Shown one piece after another: positions 36,674 to 46,311 of a DNA stretch of 64,000 bases. The notes under the pieces were generated by a model. The model was not told where the DNA came from, made no database searches, and was given only the letters and a program-made list of their open reading frames with translations. The stretch's first letter is position 1. Every line of letters starts with the position of its first letter. The position numbers were made by a program, and so were the translations under genes. Origin of the DNA: Microbulbifer bruguierae (GTDB lineage Bacteria; Pseudomonadota; Gammaproteobacteria; Pseudomonadales; Cellvibrionaceae); assembly GCF_029869925.1 (NCBI RefSeq), contig NZ_CP118605.1, forward strand, positions 3,748,001 to 3,812,000, in the 5' to 3' direction.

Positions 36674-37184
36674 GATCTTTGCTCGTCCATTCGCAATTTT
36701 TATTTTCGAATGACCGGAACAGCGTGGTCGTTCAGTGTGCCCGGCAACAGTATCAATGGCGGTTGGGGGTGGCAATCAATGTGCGACAACCTGATAGTTA
36801 TCGAAAGGTAAGGAGAATAGTGTCTCCCTTAAATTGAGAGCTGGTTTCGATCAAAAGGGAGGATTTAACGTTGGTGACTATTTTAAGTAATGTAATTTAT
36901 TGTCATTTTTTTTGATCTGGACAAAAAGTATTGCCAATTCTCTTGCGTGCATAGTTTCAATATCGGAAATTACTTTGTTGTTTTAGGGGTTTCCGATTTG
37001 GTGGCGGGAGATATTTCTACCTGAAAGTTTGAACTGCGAAATTTTCCGAAAACCGCAGGCTGTCGCCAAATTTTTCACGGCATTGTTACTGGTGGGAGCG
37101 AAATAGTTCTTCTGCTGCCGGTTAGCTGAATTATGTGCATGATTTTCCGGGGCCTCTTGAGGGCCCCGGTTACATGGTGGCTGA
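36674..37184. other. 511-base intergenic region
   Basis: The region lies between the VIT/vWA gene stop and the third TonB receptor start, both leftward. The stretch 36840-36990 is A+T-rich and probably holds the receptor promoter. No gene is seen. Confidence 0.5.
37147..37169 (-). terminator. GC-rich hairpin after the VIT/vWA gene
   Basis: An 8-bp perfect stem (CCGGGGCC / GGCCCCGG) with a 7-base interval, 16 bases past the stop codon at 37185. On the - strand it is followed by AAAATC rather than T, so it is not a canonical intrinsic terminator. Confidence 0.5.
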
Positions 37185-39290
37185 CTATTTACCTGTGGCG
37201 TTCCTGGATGACCGCAAGCGCGCCATGACCAGGGCGAGCAACAGCAAAATCAGAACAGGTCCACCGGATCCGCCGCTGCTGCGCGGGTAGGCGCGGTTAC
37301 TGTTGAAGGCGGGCTGGGCACTGTCCTGGCGGTTGTCCTGTACCGGTGCCACGGCGCGATTTTCGCGGGCTGTCCTTTCCCGTTTTACGCGGGCGTTATT
37401 GTTACGCGCAACACCGAGTTGCTCGAATACCGATTCTTCCACGACCACCATAGAGGTGTATGGGGTTACCAGTCCGTGCTCCACCGCGAGATCGACGATG
37501 GCGTCTTCGCTGTCGGCGTCGTGGCCCAGATAATCCATGCGATTCTGGATGTTTTCTATGGCGGCATACGCCCATAATCTTTCCAGCTCGGGATTGCGGG
37601 TATCGGTTGCCGGGAACTGGAGGTCGGAGCGGTAATGAACCTGACGGCCTGAAACCTTGCCCTCAATATCGAGCTTCGCCGCGCCATCGCCCCAATAGTG
37701 ACCGAACACGATCAGCTGCTGGCCGCGATACAGGGTGCCGATTCGGCCAGGGCTGAGATCGCGCACCTTGATCCCGGACTTGTTTCCCGACTTATTTTCG
37801 GAAATGGTGAGTGAAAGGTCCCGGTAAGATTCATGGCGCAGTTGGTCTGCTGCCTGAATCAGACGTCCGGAGATGTCATCGCTATTGGATATGTTCATGG
37901 CAAAGCCGTTGGAGACTTTTGCCATCCCCTCAAGCAGGGGGCGGTTGGCACTGTTGCCCATGACGAAGGTGAACAGGCGGATATCGTGCTGCTCGAGTAA
38001 TTCCAGAAACGCATTTTTCGCGACCACGCCTACGTTGGCGACACCATCGGTTACCAGGATCACCGCGCTGGGACGGTCGGCGTCGAGTCCCCGGTATGCC
38101 GCTTTCAGGCCAGCGAACAGATTGGTGCCACCGTCTGGCTGCACCGCTTCCAATTTTTGCAGGTAATGCGCCACGTTGGCATCGTTTACCGCAACATAGC
38201 CGTTGGTCAGTTCGTGGGCCTGATCATTGAACAACACCATTCGGAAGCGGTCTTGCGGCTGCAGTTTTCCCAACCCTTTGCGCACACCCTCGGCAAGGCT
38301 GTGGTATTTCCCGGCCATGGAACCGGAGAGATCCAGCACAAAAGTCCAGTCTCTCCCCTCGGATATTTCACCCAGATCATCCCCGGGGGTCAGCGTCAGC
38401 ATAAAGGTGCCGCGATCGCTGCCCTCGGCGCGGTAGGTGACCATATCCACCGCACCGGGGAGCCCCGGCTGGTGCCGCCAGTAGGCGACGATGTCCCTGT
38501 CCAGGGTAAATGCGCCAGTACCTGTGGCAGCGGTCGCGGAGACGGGCGCTGTGGTTCCGCTTTCTTCGTTGGTCAGTGCCGTGGCACCCGCGGTGTTGGC
38601 GAACGATACCTGCCACTCCTGATCAGACGCGCGTTGCACCTGCGCCTGCGGGTGCGCCGGTAACAGGAACTGGTCGATAGGATAGGACGAGCGCATGGTC
38701 AGTTTGAAACTGAACGCCTCCTGCACATGCGCCTGATAAGTGAAAAATGCCATGCGCTCCTCATCCACACCACCTTCTTCCAGCGGATACACGTAGCGTC
38801 CGATACCCAGTTCGGCATGTACCGGCTGGATGTAGACCAGGCGGATTCGCACCGTGTCATTGGGCAGTACCGGATAGACACGGCTGTCAAAACTGCGATA
38901 TTCATCCTGCTCCGTCAGCGCGGTCCGTCTGCCCTGGGACCTTTCCTGTTCATACAGGTCGCGCGCCTGTTTTCGGGGCAGCACTTCACCGGTAACCGGC
39001 TTGCCGTCGATCCAGAAAGTGAATTCACCCACCGAGGCTTTCTCCGGTACCGGGAAGGTGTAGACGGCTTCCAGCTGTTGGTCGTGGGGGTTGGCAAAGG
39101 TCTGATCCACCTCGGTGATGGCGTAGCCGTCTTCAATCACCACATTGACATGGTGCTCCCTGATCTCGAGCTGTGGCAGGTTGCTGTCGGTCGGTGTCAG
39201 CAGGCCAGCGGCGGTGGCCAACTGGGGCGCCACTGCACTCAGAATTAAACACAGGCACCAGCCGATAGGGTTGTTCCATAAACGTCGCAT
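37185..39290 (-). CDS. VIT and von Willebrand A domain surface protein
   Basis: A 701-residue exported protein. A signal peptide (ending ATAAG) is followed by a vault/inter-alpha-trypsin (VIT) domain at about residues 35-170 and a vWA domain from about 315 with the MIDAS motif DLSGS (320-324). The C-terminus has a Ser/Gly-rich stretch, a short hydrophobic helix (PVLILLLLALVMA) and basic residues. This tripartite tail resembles GlyGly-CTERM signals, substrates of rhombosortase, rather than LPXTG. No sortase or rhombosortase gene is in the window. The gene is divergent from an XRE-type regulator. Known VIT/vWA bacterial proteins are poorly understood; binding or surface roles are assumed. Confidence 0.85.
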   Translation of the reverse strand: MRRLWNNPIGWCLCLILSAVAPQLATAAGLLTPTDSNLPQLEIREHHVNVVIEDGYAITEVDQTFANPHDQQLEAVYTFPVPEKASVGEFTFWIDGKPVTGEVLPRKQARDLYEQERSQGRRTALTEQDEYRSFDSRVYPVLPNDTVRIRLVYIQPVHAELGIGRYVYPLEEGGVDEERMAFFTYQAHVQEAFSFKLTMRSSYPIDQFLLPAHPQAQVQRASDQEWQVSFANTAGATALTNEESGTTAPVSATAATGTGAFTLDRDIVAYWRHQPGLPGAVDMVTYRAEGSDRGTFMLTLTPGDDLGEISEGRDWTFVLDLSGSMAGKYHSLAEGVRKGLGKLQPQDRFRMVLFNDQAHELTNGYVAVNDANVAHYLQKLEAVQPDGGTNLFAGLKAAYRGLDADRPSAVILVTDGVANVGVVAKNAFLELLEQHDIRLFTFVMGNSANRPLLEGMAKVSNGFAMNISNSDDISGRLIQAADQLRHESYRDLSLTISENKSGNKSGIKVRDLSPGRIGTLYRGQQLIVFGHYWGDGAAKLDIEGKVSGRQVHYRSDLQFPATDTRNPELERLWAYAAIENIQNRMDYLGHDADSEDAIVDLAVEHGLVTPYTSMVVVEESVFEQLGVARNNNARVKRERTARENRAVAPVQDNRQDSAQPAFNSNRAYPRSSGGSGGPVLILLLLALVMARLRSSRNATGK

Positions 39291-39405
39291 TGTCGGTTCC
39301 TCCGTATGCCGTTTCGGGCTGCATGGAATGGCGAGCCGAAGTGGCTCCCATCGCCGGAGAATTTATCGGCAAGGGCTCGTAGGAATCACCTGTATCCGTT
39401 AGAGT

Positions 39406-39446
39406 TCCGTAAAACGGACCGAAAAGTATCGTTTAGTGATACTTTT
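39406..39446. promoter_or_regulatory. Two palindromes upstream of the XRE regulator
   Basis: TCCGT-AAA-ACGGA (39406-39418) and a perfect 9-bp inverted repeat AAAAGTATC / GATACTTTT (39422-39430 and 39438-39446). They lie in the intergenic region of the divergent VIT/vWA and XRE genes, 40-80 bases before the XRE start. They are candidate operators, perhaps for autoregulation; no binding data. Confidence 0.45.
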
Positions 39447-39485
39447 AGGGGGCGGTCGTACTCGAATACACAGGGATCCGGCGAG

Positions 39486-40244
39486 ATGAGTCAGGTACAG
39501 GCTTTGATGAAAACCCTGAAGCGCGAGCTGAAGGCACGGGGGATTACGTACGCGCAGATCGCCAGTCAGTTGGCGCTGTCTGAAAGCAGTATCAAAAGAA
39601 TGTTTACCGGCGGCACCCTGTCCATTGCGCGGCTTGAATCGCTGTGCCAGATCGCCGGCCTGGATTTCTCCGAGCTGGTACGCAAAGCGGCAGAAGCGCG
39701 ACGGGGTATTGCCACGCTCAGTGACGAGCAGGAGCGCGAAGTGGCGGCCGATCCCCACCTGTTACTGATGGCGGTATGTGTACTCAATTACTGGTCCATT
39801 GAGCAGATACTCGAGACCTACGAGTTGAGTGAGACCGAGTGCATCCAGTTACTCGCGCGTCTCGATCGGCTGAAGCTGATCGAGCTGTTGCCGCTAAATC
39901 GCTACCGGGTGATTGTGGCGAAAGAATTCCGCTGGCGTCCCAATGGGCCTATCCAACGGTTGTTTCAAAAGGAAGTGCAGCCGGAGTTCCTGGCATCCAG
40001 CTTTGCCGGTCCGGGGGAAAAGCTTGTATTCCGCACCGGTATGCTGTCGCGGGCGGCGAATGCCGAACTGATGAAGAAAATGGATAAGCTACTGCAACAG
40101 TTCGACGAACTGCACGATGCGGACACTGCTCTCGCACTGGACGAGCGCTATGGCTCCAGCCTGCTGGTGGCACTAAGGCCCTGGGAGCTGCAGTACTTCA
40201 GTCGCCTGCGACGCGGTAATAACGAGAAAGTGTTCCCCGAATGA
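39486..40244 (+). CDS. XRE-family helix-turn-helix regulator
   Basis: A 252-residue protein with an N-terminal XRE-type DNA-binding domain (about residues 13-60: RGITYAQIASQLALSESSIK, then a second-helix segment) and an unassigned C-terminal half of about 190 residues. I choose ATG 39486 because the frame upstream is open but has no domain. It is divergent from the VIT/vWA gene with palindromes between them. The effector, if any, is unknown. Confidence 0.75.
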   Translation: MSQVQALMKTLKRELKARGITYAQIASQLALSESSIKRMFTGGTLSIARLESLCQIAGLDFSELVRKAAEARRGIATLSDEQEREVAADPHLLLMAVCVLNYWSIEQILETYELSETECIQLLARLDRLKLIELLPLNRYRVIVAKEFRWRPNGPIQRLFQKEVQPEFLASSFAGPGEKLVFRTGMLSRAANAELMKKMDKLLQQFDELHDADTALALDERYGSSLLVALRPWELQYFSRLRRGNNEKVFPE

Positions 40245-40341
40245 TACCGGCGCGGTATTAAAGAAATCACTTTTGTGATTGACGAGTCCGTGCCCATTTG
40301 CCCCGATTGTTTACACAACCACCGGTATACAGCTCGAATCG

Positions 40342-40452
40342 ATGAAAGAGTTCGCAGGTTTTCATGGAGTTAATGCACGTATTCTGGTGGGCGAATATGG
40401 TCGTTCTATCGCCTTCTTCTACCAGTTGATGAATAACCTGAATGAGCTTTAA
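40342..40452 (+). CDS. Possible small protein of 36 residues
   Basis: An ATG-initiated frame of 36 residues (starts MKEFAGFHGVNARI, ends MNNLNEL) in the gap between the XRE gene and the rnr terminator. No clear Shine-Dalgarno is seen and no family is recognised. It could equally be the leftover end of a lost gene. Low confidence. Confidence 0.2.
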   Translation: MKEFAGFHGVNARILVGEYGRSIAFFYQLMNNLNEL

Positions 40453-40485
40453 TTTTCGTAATTATTCCAGACCGCTAAATCAAAA

Positions 40486-40515
40486 AATGCCCGTTATCCT
40501 CCGATATCGGGCATT
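40486..40515 (-). terminator. Terminator of rnr
   Basis: An 8-bp stem AATGCCCG / CGGGCATT followed on the - strand by a run of T, 38 bases after the rnr stop. Confidence 0.85.
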
Positions 40516-40552
40516 CTCACTTTAGGGCAGTTGGCCGGTTTCGTGTCTGCTG

Positions 40553-42826
40553 CTATTTGGCCAGCGTAAATTCGATTTTACGTCGTTCCATATCGACCGC
40601 CGCGACGCGCACTTCGACGGCATCGCCGATGGCAAAGCTGGTGTTGTCGCGCTCGCCAACAAGACGTTGCGTGGCTGCATCGAAGTTGTAAAAATCGTTT
40701 TTGAGCGCGGATATGTGTATCAGACCTTCAACCTGAAGATCTTCAAGCTCGATAAACAGGCCAAAGGGCGTAACGCTGCCGACAAAGCCATAAAACGTCT
40801 CACCGATAAATTCCTGCATAAACTCGCACTTCAGCCAGGCTTCTACATCCCAGCTCGCTTTGTCCGCGCGGCGTGAAGCGTTGGAGCAGTGTGCCCCGAG
40901 TGTCTGCATGGCCGGCTTGTCGTAGGGGTAACTTTTTCCGGGTGCGAGGGGTGCCGCGTGCTCGAATCGCTGTACTGGTGCACTGCTCGCACCGAAGACA
41001 TAACTTAGTGCCCGACGGAGCGGATTGCGCTGTTTTTCCCGGCGGATTACCGAGCGAATGGCTCGATGCACCAGCAGGTCCGGGTAGCGGCGAATGGGCG
41101 AGGTGAAGTGCGCATACGCGGAATACGCCAGGCCAAAATGACCGCGGTTATCCGGGCTGTACTCCGCCTGACTGAGGGATCGCAGCATCATGGTGCGGAT
41201 GGTCTGCGCATCGGCGCGCTGGCCAATATTACTCAGTAGCTGATCGTAATGCGCCGTCGAAGGCTTGCTGCCGCCGCCCAGTTTGAGCCCTTTGTCGTTC
41301 AGGAATGCGCGCAAGCTGGTCAGCTTCTTGTCTCGCGGACCGTCATGCACGCGATACAGGGTCGGCATCTTCTGCCGCTTGAGGAAGTCTGCGGTAGCGA
41401 CATTGGCGCTCAGCATAAACTCCTCGATCATCTTGTGCGCATCGTTGCGGACTACCGGGACTATCCGCTCGATCTTGCGGTCTTCGGTGAATTCGAACTG
41501 TACTTCCGGCCTTTCAAAATCCATTGCACCGCGTTTTGCACGGGTCTTCTTCAAAACCGCGTATAGCCCGTGCAGCGCGTGAATATGTGGCGCCGTGTCT
41601 TTGAGTTTACGAGCCGTCTGCCGTCCCAGACCGGAATCCGGTGCCGTGATGAAGGCGTTCACCTGGTTATAGGTAAGCCGGGCATGGGAGTGAATAACAC
41701 CTTCGGAAAAGGTGTAAGCGGTCATTTTCCCGGTTTTGCTGAATGTCATCTCGCAGACCATCACCAGCCGGTCTACCTGTGGATTGAGCGAACACAAACC
41801 ATTGGAGAGGGATTCCGGCAGCATCGGCACTACACGACCGGGAAAATACACGGATGTTGCGCGCTTCTGCGCTTCCTGGTCGAGTGCGCTGCCCGGGGCA
41901 ACGTAGTGAGAGACATCGGCAATCGCTACGAACAGACGCCAGCGGCCAGAGGCTTCTTTTTCACAGTACACCGCATCGTCGAAATCCTTGGCGTCGTCAC
42001 CATCGATGGTCACAAACGGCAGATCTCGCAAGTCTGCACGGTGCAGTTTGTCCGCCTCGGGCACTTTATGGCCGAGCTGCTTTGCTGAGCGCAGGGTGTC
42101 CTTCGGCCAATGGTGGGGAATATCGTGGCTGCGGATGGCGACATCGATCTCCATACCCGGGCCCATCGCGTCGCCGAGTAATTCGGTCACACGTCCGAAC
42201 GCGTTGTAGCGACGGTTGGGAAAGTCGATGATCTTTACGGAAACATACTGGCCCGGCTTGGCGCCCATCAACTGGTCGCGATCAAGGTCAATCTCGTGGG
42301 CAATCCGGGTGTTTTCCGGCTTGAGAAAATAGTGGTCATCTTCAAGCTGCAGACGGCCAACCAGGTGGCTGGTGTTGCGCTCGAGGACCTTCACGATAGC
42401 ACCGGTTTTGCGGCCGCGGCGGTCGGTGCCACTGATTCGAGCCTGCACGCGATCGCCGTCAAATACGGTCAGCATTTCGTTATCGGATAAAAACAGATCT
42501 TCTTCGGATGCGTCACTGCTCAGAAACCCGAAGCCGTCCGGATGTCCGATCACGCGCCCAATCAACAGGTCTTCCTGTTTGACCAGACTGTAGCCTTTGC
42601 GGTGCTCGAAAAGAATTTGCCCGTCGCGTTCCATTGCGCGCAGTCGGCGGCGCAGAGCCTCTTTCTCTTCGTCAGAGGACAGGTGCAGGGCATTCGCCAG
42701 CTGCTCCCGATCAAGCTTTTTTTTGTTTTTTTCGAGCAAGCTCATAATGAACTCGCGCGCGGGAATTGGGTTGCTGTATTTTTCGGCGTCCAGCGGATTA
42801 AACGCAGCTATTGGAGATTTACTCAT
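40553..42826 (-). CDS. rnr: Ribonuclease R
   Basis: A 757-residue 3'-5' exoribonuclease. It has an N-terminal winged-helix region, cold-shock domains, the RNB catalytic domain with the acidic motif DGDDAKDFDDAVY, and a C-terminal S1 domain (FYGFVGSVTPFGLFIELED). RNase R degrades structured RNA, takes part in rRNA quality control and, with tmRNA/SmpB, in decay of non-stop mRNA; ssrA and smpB also lie in this window but far away. The length is normal, slightly short at the C-terminus with no long basic tail. The start at ATG 42826 is supported by an AGGAAATC site. Confidence 0.93.
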   Translation of the reverse strand: MSKSPIAAFNPLDAEKYSNPIPAREFIMSLLEKNKKKLDREQLANALHLSSDEEKEALRRRLRAMERDGQILFEHRKGYSLVKQEDLLIGRVIGHPDGFGFLSSDASEEDLFLSDNEMLTVFDGDRVQARISGTDRRGRKTGAIVKVLERNTSHLVGRLQLEDDHYFLKPENTRIAHEIDLDRDQLMGAKPGQYVSVKIIDFPNRRYNAFGRVTELLGDAMGPGMEIDVAIRSHDIPHHWPKDTLRSAKQLGHKVPEADKLHRADLRDLPFVTIDGDDAKDFDDAVYCEKEASGRWRLFVAIADVSHYVAPGSALDQEAQKRATSVYFPGRVVPMLPESLSNGLCSLNPQVDRLVMVCEMTFSKTGKMTAYTFSEGVIHSHARLTYNQVNAFITAPDSGLGRQTARKLKDTAPHIHALHGLYAVLKKTRAKRGAMDFERPEVQFEFTEDRKIERIVPVVRNDAHKMIEEFMLSANVATADFLKRQKMPTLYRVHDGPRDKKLTSLRAFLNDKGLKLGGGSKPSTAHYDQLLSNIGQRADAQTIRTMMLRSLSQAEYSPDNRGHFGLAYSAYAHFTSPIRRYPDLLVHRAIRSVIRREKQRNPLRRALSYVFGASSAPVQRFEHAAPLAPGKSYPYDKPAMQTLGAHCSNASRRADKASWDVEAWLKCEFMQEFIGETFYGFVGSVTPFGLFIELEDLQVEGLIHISALKNDFYNFDAATQRLVGERDNTSFAIGDAVEVRVAAVDMERRKIEFTLAK

Positions 42827-42959
42827 GATTTCCTCTTGGGAAAACCGCCAATAAGATTGCGCTTGGTAAAAACTTGAGTGATATGTAGGGACAGATCAGG
42901 TGTTACTCGGCAAGGTATGCAGGCGGAGATTGCTCAACGAAGTTGAGGGGTATTGCAGT

Positions 42960-43070
42960 CGGGCATTCATACTGTGATCAGTCTGAATGCCCGTCTTTCA
43001 GGATGAGATAACGACTAGGAGTGTATCTAGAGAGGGTATCTCAACCTGAGTGGCATCTAAGGCCACTCAG
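42960..43070. repeat. Two inverted repeats downstream of the cold-shock gene
   Basis: A 10-bp stem CGGGCATTCA / TGAATGCCCG (42960-42969 and 42984-42993) and a 9-bp stem CTGAGTGGC / GCCACTCAG (43046-43054 and 43062-43070). They lie between the cspA-like stop and the rnr start. Neither has a clear T run on the - strand. They may end the cold-shock transcript or stabilise it. Confidence 0.55.
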
Positions 43071-43113
43071 CAGCGGACCGGTATATGGCCGGCTGTATGC
43101 GAGCCTGGTTGGC

Positions 43114-43323
43114 TCAGGTGCAAACGATATTTTCAGCTTGCGGGCCTTTAGGGCCTTGAGTTACGGAGAACTCAACAGTCTGACCTTCAGTCAGGGTTTT
43201 GAAGCCAGAACTTGCGATCGCGCTGAAATGCGCGAAAACATCAGGGCCAGACTGCTGTTCAATAAAGCCAAAACCCTTGGTTTCGTCAAACCACTTAACA
43301 GTGCCGGTTGTCGTTTTAGACAT
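43114..43323 (-). CDS. Cold-shock domain protein, CspA family
   Basis: A 69-residue single cold-shock domain with both RNA-binding motifs (KGFGFIE and VFAHFSAI). Such proteins are RNA chaperones, often cold- or stress-induced. The gene is preceded by a long non-coding leader (43324 upward), as is usual for this family, with a Shine-Dalgarno AGGAAATT before ATG 43323. It stands alone between rnr and the Dcu-like transporter gene. Induction by cold is not shown by the sequence. Confidence 0.93.
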   Translation of the reverse strand: MSKTTTGTVKWFDETKGFGFIEQQSGPDVFAHFSAIASSGFKTLTEGQTVEFSVTQGPKGPQAENIVCT

Positions 43324-43745
43324 GATAATTTCCTGTAAACAAATAAAGATATGCCGTTAGAGGCACGGACAGCAAAAAAAGACTGGAATTTAGATGCTAC
43401 AGGACGAAGTAAAACGGATGCGACGAAACTGAGGATTTAAACAAGAGACTTACTTTTTACTGAGGCCACTGTATGCCCCTAGTTGGGCTAAGTCAAAGTA
43501 TTTCTTGCAGTTGCGGTACTGGTTGGTCACGCTTTCTGTTTGGACTGCCTGGCCCTCTGGGAGTCAATGAGTCTGTTCTCGGTCATGTATTTCGGCCATG
43601 TATTTATCGGGTACCTGCATCCTGGTTTCGAAACTCCCAACAACTGGTCTCGCCACAACAGAGCAGTGTTAGTTCACCGTCATCGGATGAACAGATCAGC
43701 TTTCGGATCTATGCCGGAATCTATGTCAGAAAGGCAGGCCAGACA
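43324..43745. other. Cold-shock gene leader and intergenic region
   Basis: A 422-base gap before the leftward cold-shock gene. The part next to the gene is A+T-rich and is likely its 5' untranslated region. I see no other gene; the open frames here on the + strand have no recognisable domain. Confidence 0.5.
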
Positions 43746-45050
43746 CTACAAAATCACACTCCCGAAAGCAAAACCGAGCACGACGGCGGAAACAATCGTG
43801 ACTACGCCGGGAATTAGAAACGGGTGGTTAAACACAAACCGACCAATACGTGTTGAACCTGTGTCATCCATCTCCACAGCGGCAATCAGTGTCGGATAGG
43901 TGGGCAATACAAACAGTGCGCTCACCGCGGCGAAGGAGGCGACGGCAGTCAGTGGTGCAACGCCGATCGTCAGTGCGGCAGGCATCAGGGCGACGGTGGT
44001 TGCGCCTTGGGAGTAGAGCAACATAGACGCAAAGAACAATGTCAGCGCCAGCATCCAGGGATATTGGGACAACAAATTACCGGCGGTGTGTTTAATCTCT
44101 TCCACATGAGCCTCAACAAATGTTGAACCCAGCCATGCCACGCCCAATACGCAAACGCAGGCGGTCATACCGGATTTAAAGGTTGCTGCATTGGGTATCA
44201 GCGACGCATCCGTTTTCGTCAAACAAACGATCACTGCTGAAGCGGCAAGCATGACCGACAGGATCGCTTCATTGCGACCGAGAGGCGGGTTTTGAATAAG
44301 CGCAACGGAATCCGAAATCGCAGCGGCGTAACAGACGATGACCAGTAACGCCGTCAGGAATATAAGAGTGGCAGGCTTTGCACTGGGCAACAGTGCCTGT
44401 TGATGCAAGCTCTGTGCACGAATACTCCCTTCGGCCAGGCGCTGCTGGTAAACGGGATCGTCCTTAAGCTCACGGCCCATAAACCCAGCGACAAAGGCGC
44501 CAATCATACAGGCGAGAAACGTACTGGGGATGCATACGGCAAGTAGCTGCAGGTAGTCGATACCGTAGGGGGCGAGCATGGCAGCAAAGGCGACCACAGC
44601 CGCCGAGATAGGAGAAGCAGTGATGGCAACTTGCGAGGCAATCACCGCGATGGACAGTGGCCGAGAAGGGCGTACACCCTGTTCCTTCGCCACCTGGGCG
44701 ATGACCGGTAAGGTGGAAAAGGCCGTGTGCCCGGTGCCCGCCATGAGTGTCATCAGGTAGGTCACCAAAGGCGCGTAAAAAGTAATTCGGCTTGGGTGTT
44801 TACGCAGGAAGTTTTCGGCTATGCCCACTAACCAATCCATGCCACCGGCAATCTGCATCGCCGCTATGGCAGTGATCACCGCCATAATGATCAGGATCAC
44901 GTCAACGGGGATAAATGATTCGCTGGTGGGAACGCCCAGCAGAGCAAGAACAATAACGCCAGCCCCACCTGCCAGGCCAATCCCGATCCCGCCTATTCTG
45001 GCGCCAATGTAGATAAAGATGAGTACCACCAGAAACTCTATCAATATCAT
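43746..45050 (-). CDS. DcuA/DcuB-type C4-dicarboxylate transporter
   Basis: A 434-residue polytopic inner-membrane protein, with segments typical of the Dcu family (GTGHTAFSTLPVIAQVAKEQG, IASQVAITASPISAAVVAFA). Dcu proteins exchange C4-dicarboxylates and aspartate, classically in anaerobic fumarate respiration. The start at ATG 45050 has a GAGGA site; an upstream ATG at 45089 is less likely. It is the last of three same-strand genes with the metallophosphoesterase and sulfatase. The link between them is not obvious. Confidence 0.88.
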   Translation of the reverse strand: MILIEFLVVLIFIYIGARIGGIGIGLAGGAGVIVLALLGVPTSESFIPVDVILIIMAVITAIAAMQIAGGMDWLVGIAENFLRKHPSRITFYAPLVTYLMTLMAGTGHTAFSTLPVIAQVAKEQGVRPSRPLSIAVIASQVAITASPISAAVVAFAAMLAPYGIDYLQLLAVCIPSTFLACMIGAFVAGFMGRELKDDPVYQQRLAEGSIRAQSLHQQALLPSAKPATLIFLTALLVIVCYAAAISDSVALIQNPPLGRNEAILSVMLAASAVIVCLTKTDASLIPNAATFKSGMTACVCVLGVAWLGSTFVEAHVEEIKHTAGNLLSQYPWMLALTLFFASMLLYSQGATTVALMPAALTIGVAPLTAVASFAAVSALFVLPTYPTLIAAVEMDDTGSTRIGRFVFNHPFLIPGVVTIVSAVVLGFAFGSVIL

Positions 45051-45176
45051 GGTGGGGTCCTCGCAATGATCTGCTGCTGTGCATTCCACTTTAGCTTTTT
45101 TGGGGAATGCGATAAGGCGGAGGAGACCCTGGTGGCGGTTTTCGGCTAGTGCGTTCTTGTTATTCGCCCGTTCAAA

Positions 45177-46241
45177 TCATTCTTGCTTTTTGGGCTTCTC
45201 TTTGTCATCCGCGCCCTTGCGGTCATAGGCACCGAATAACTCTGGATCGAGTCCTTTGCGATCAAAGATTCCCTTGAGGGCGATATTACCGATCTGGGGG
45301 CCGTCCTCGGTCATGGTTATCCACATGATGTGATCCACGTTACCGGGCCCTTCCTGATGGAACGAGGCTCCGGCGGGGCCCATCGTGATGTGCTCGGAAC
45401 CATCGAGTAAATCGTAGTCGTAGTAATGCAGGTGGCCGGCGAGAAAGGTGTGCTTGCGAGTCTTGAGCATTCCCTGGATCGCCTTGAAGCTAGCGGACGC
45501 ATTCTCCCAGGCAGGCTCATGGAGGAACAGGAAGGTCCAGCGCACGTCCGGATTGTCGGCGAGAGTCTTTTTGATCCACGCCACTTGCTTTTCGCCAAAC
45601 TCGACGGGCTTGCCGAGAGCGGCGACCACCGCCTCGTCAGACATAAACTCCGCCAGCATCTCCCTGGCCTTGGCCGGGTCTTCGACCTGCAGCCTGTTGT
45701 ACAGGTCCAGCTTTTCTTTCATCCCTTCGGGCGCTGCTCGGGGCGGGTCCTCGCTATCGAGAACCATGAACAACACGTCCTTGTACACGAAGTGGTAGTA
45801 GGTGGCGCCATGCCGATCCTTCCATACCTGCTGCGCGGTTTTGTTTGCGATGTCGTGGTTGCCGGGCGTGCGCACGAACGGCATTTTGAGCTCGCCCAGC
45901 AGCTTGTCCACTTCATCCCACTCGGCATTCAGTTCCGCCTTGTCGTCACTGTATCCCTCAATCAGATCACCGACATTGATGACAAACTCGGGCAGAAGCA
46001 GGTTGAGCTGGTCGATCGCGAGTCTGAAGGTGCCTTCCTGATTGGCGCCTCCGGTACGGTCGCCGATGACGACGAACTGAAATTCGGCGGGATCATTTTG
46101 AAGCGGCTGAGAAGTCCAGGGTTTGGCACTAGGGAGTCGTTCCTTGTCGTAGGAGAACCCCTTTGTTGTTTCGCCGGCAGCCCAAAGGTTGGTAGAGGAG
46201 ATCGCGAGGGCGACTGCCATACACACTGGCGTAAGCTTCAT
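45177..46241 (-). CDS. Secreted metallophosphoesterase
   Basis: A 354-residue calcineurin-like phosphoesterase with a signal peptide (ending NLWAAG) and the two-metal motifs GDRTGG (60-65), GDLIEG (91-96), GNHD (127-130) and AGHLHYYD near the C-terminal third. The C-terminus is rich in Lys/Glu/Pro. I choose ATG 46241, which begins the signal peptide; the frame is open upstream into the sulfatase gene. It follows the sulfatase by 70 bases and precedes the Dcu-type transporter. It should be periplasmic; the substrate is unknown. Confidence 0.88.
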   Translation of the reverse strand: MKLTPVCMAVALAISSTNLWAAGETTKGFSYDKERLPSAKPWTSQPLQNDPAEFQFVVIGDRTGGANQEGTFRLAIDQLNLLLPEFVINVGDLIEGYSDDKAELNAEWDEVDKLLGELKMPFVRTPGNHDIANKTAQQVWKDRHGATYYHFVYKDVLFMVLDSEDPPRAAPEGMKEKLDLYNRLQVEDPAKAREMLAEFMSDEAVVAALGKPVEFGEKQVAWIKKTLADNPDVRWTFLFLHEPAWENASASFKAIQGMLKTRKHTFLAGHLHYYDYDLLDGSEHITMGPAGASFHQEGPGNVDHIMWITMTEDGPQIGNIALKGIFDRKGLDPELFGAYDRKGADDKEKPKKQE

Positions 46242-46311
46242 GTCTTGTTGCGTCCATACTCTTATCGTGTCATCGAGCGGGCATATCCGGTTTACCCTAC
46301 GTGTTCCGGTC

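Noticed and set aside
37185..37300. LPXTG sorting signal in the VIT/vWA protein
   Set aside because: No LPXTG motif is visible; the tail is Gly/Ser-rich followed by a helix and basic residues.
43473..43899. Two + strand frames near the cold-shock gene
   Set aside because: They overlap the Dcu-type gene end in antisense and show no domain.
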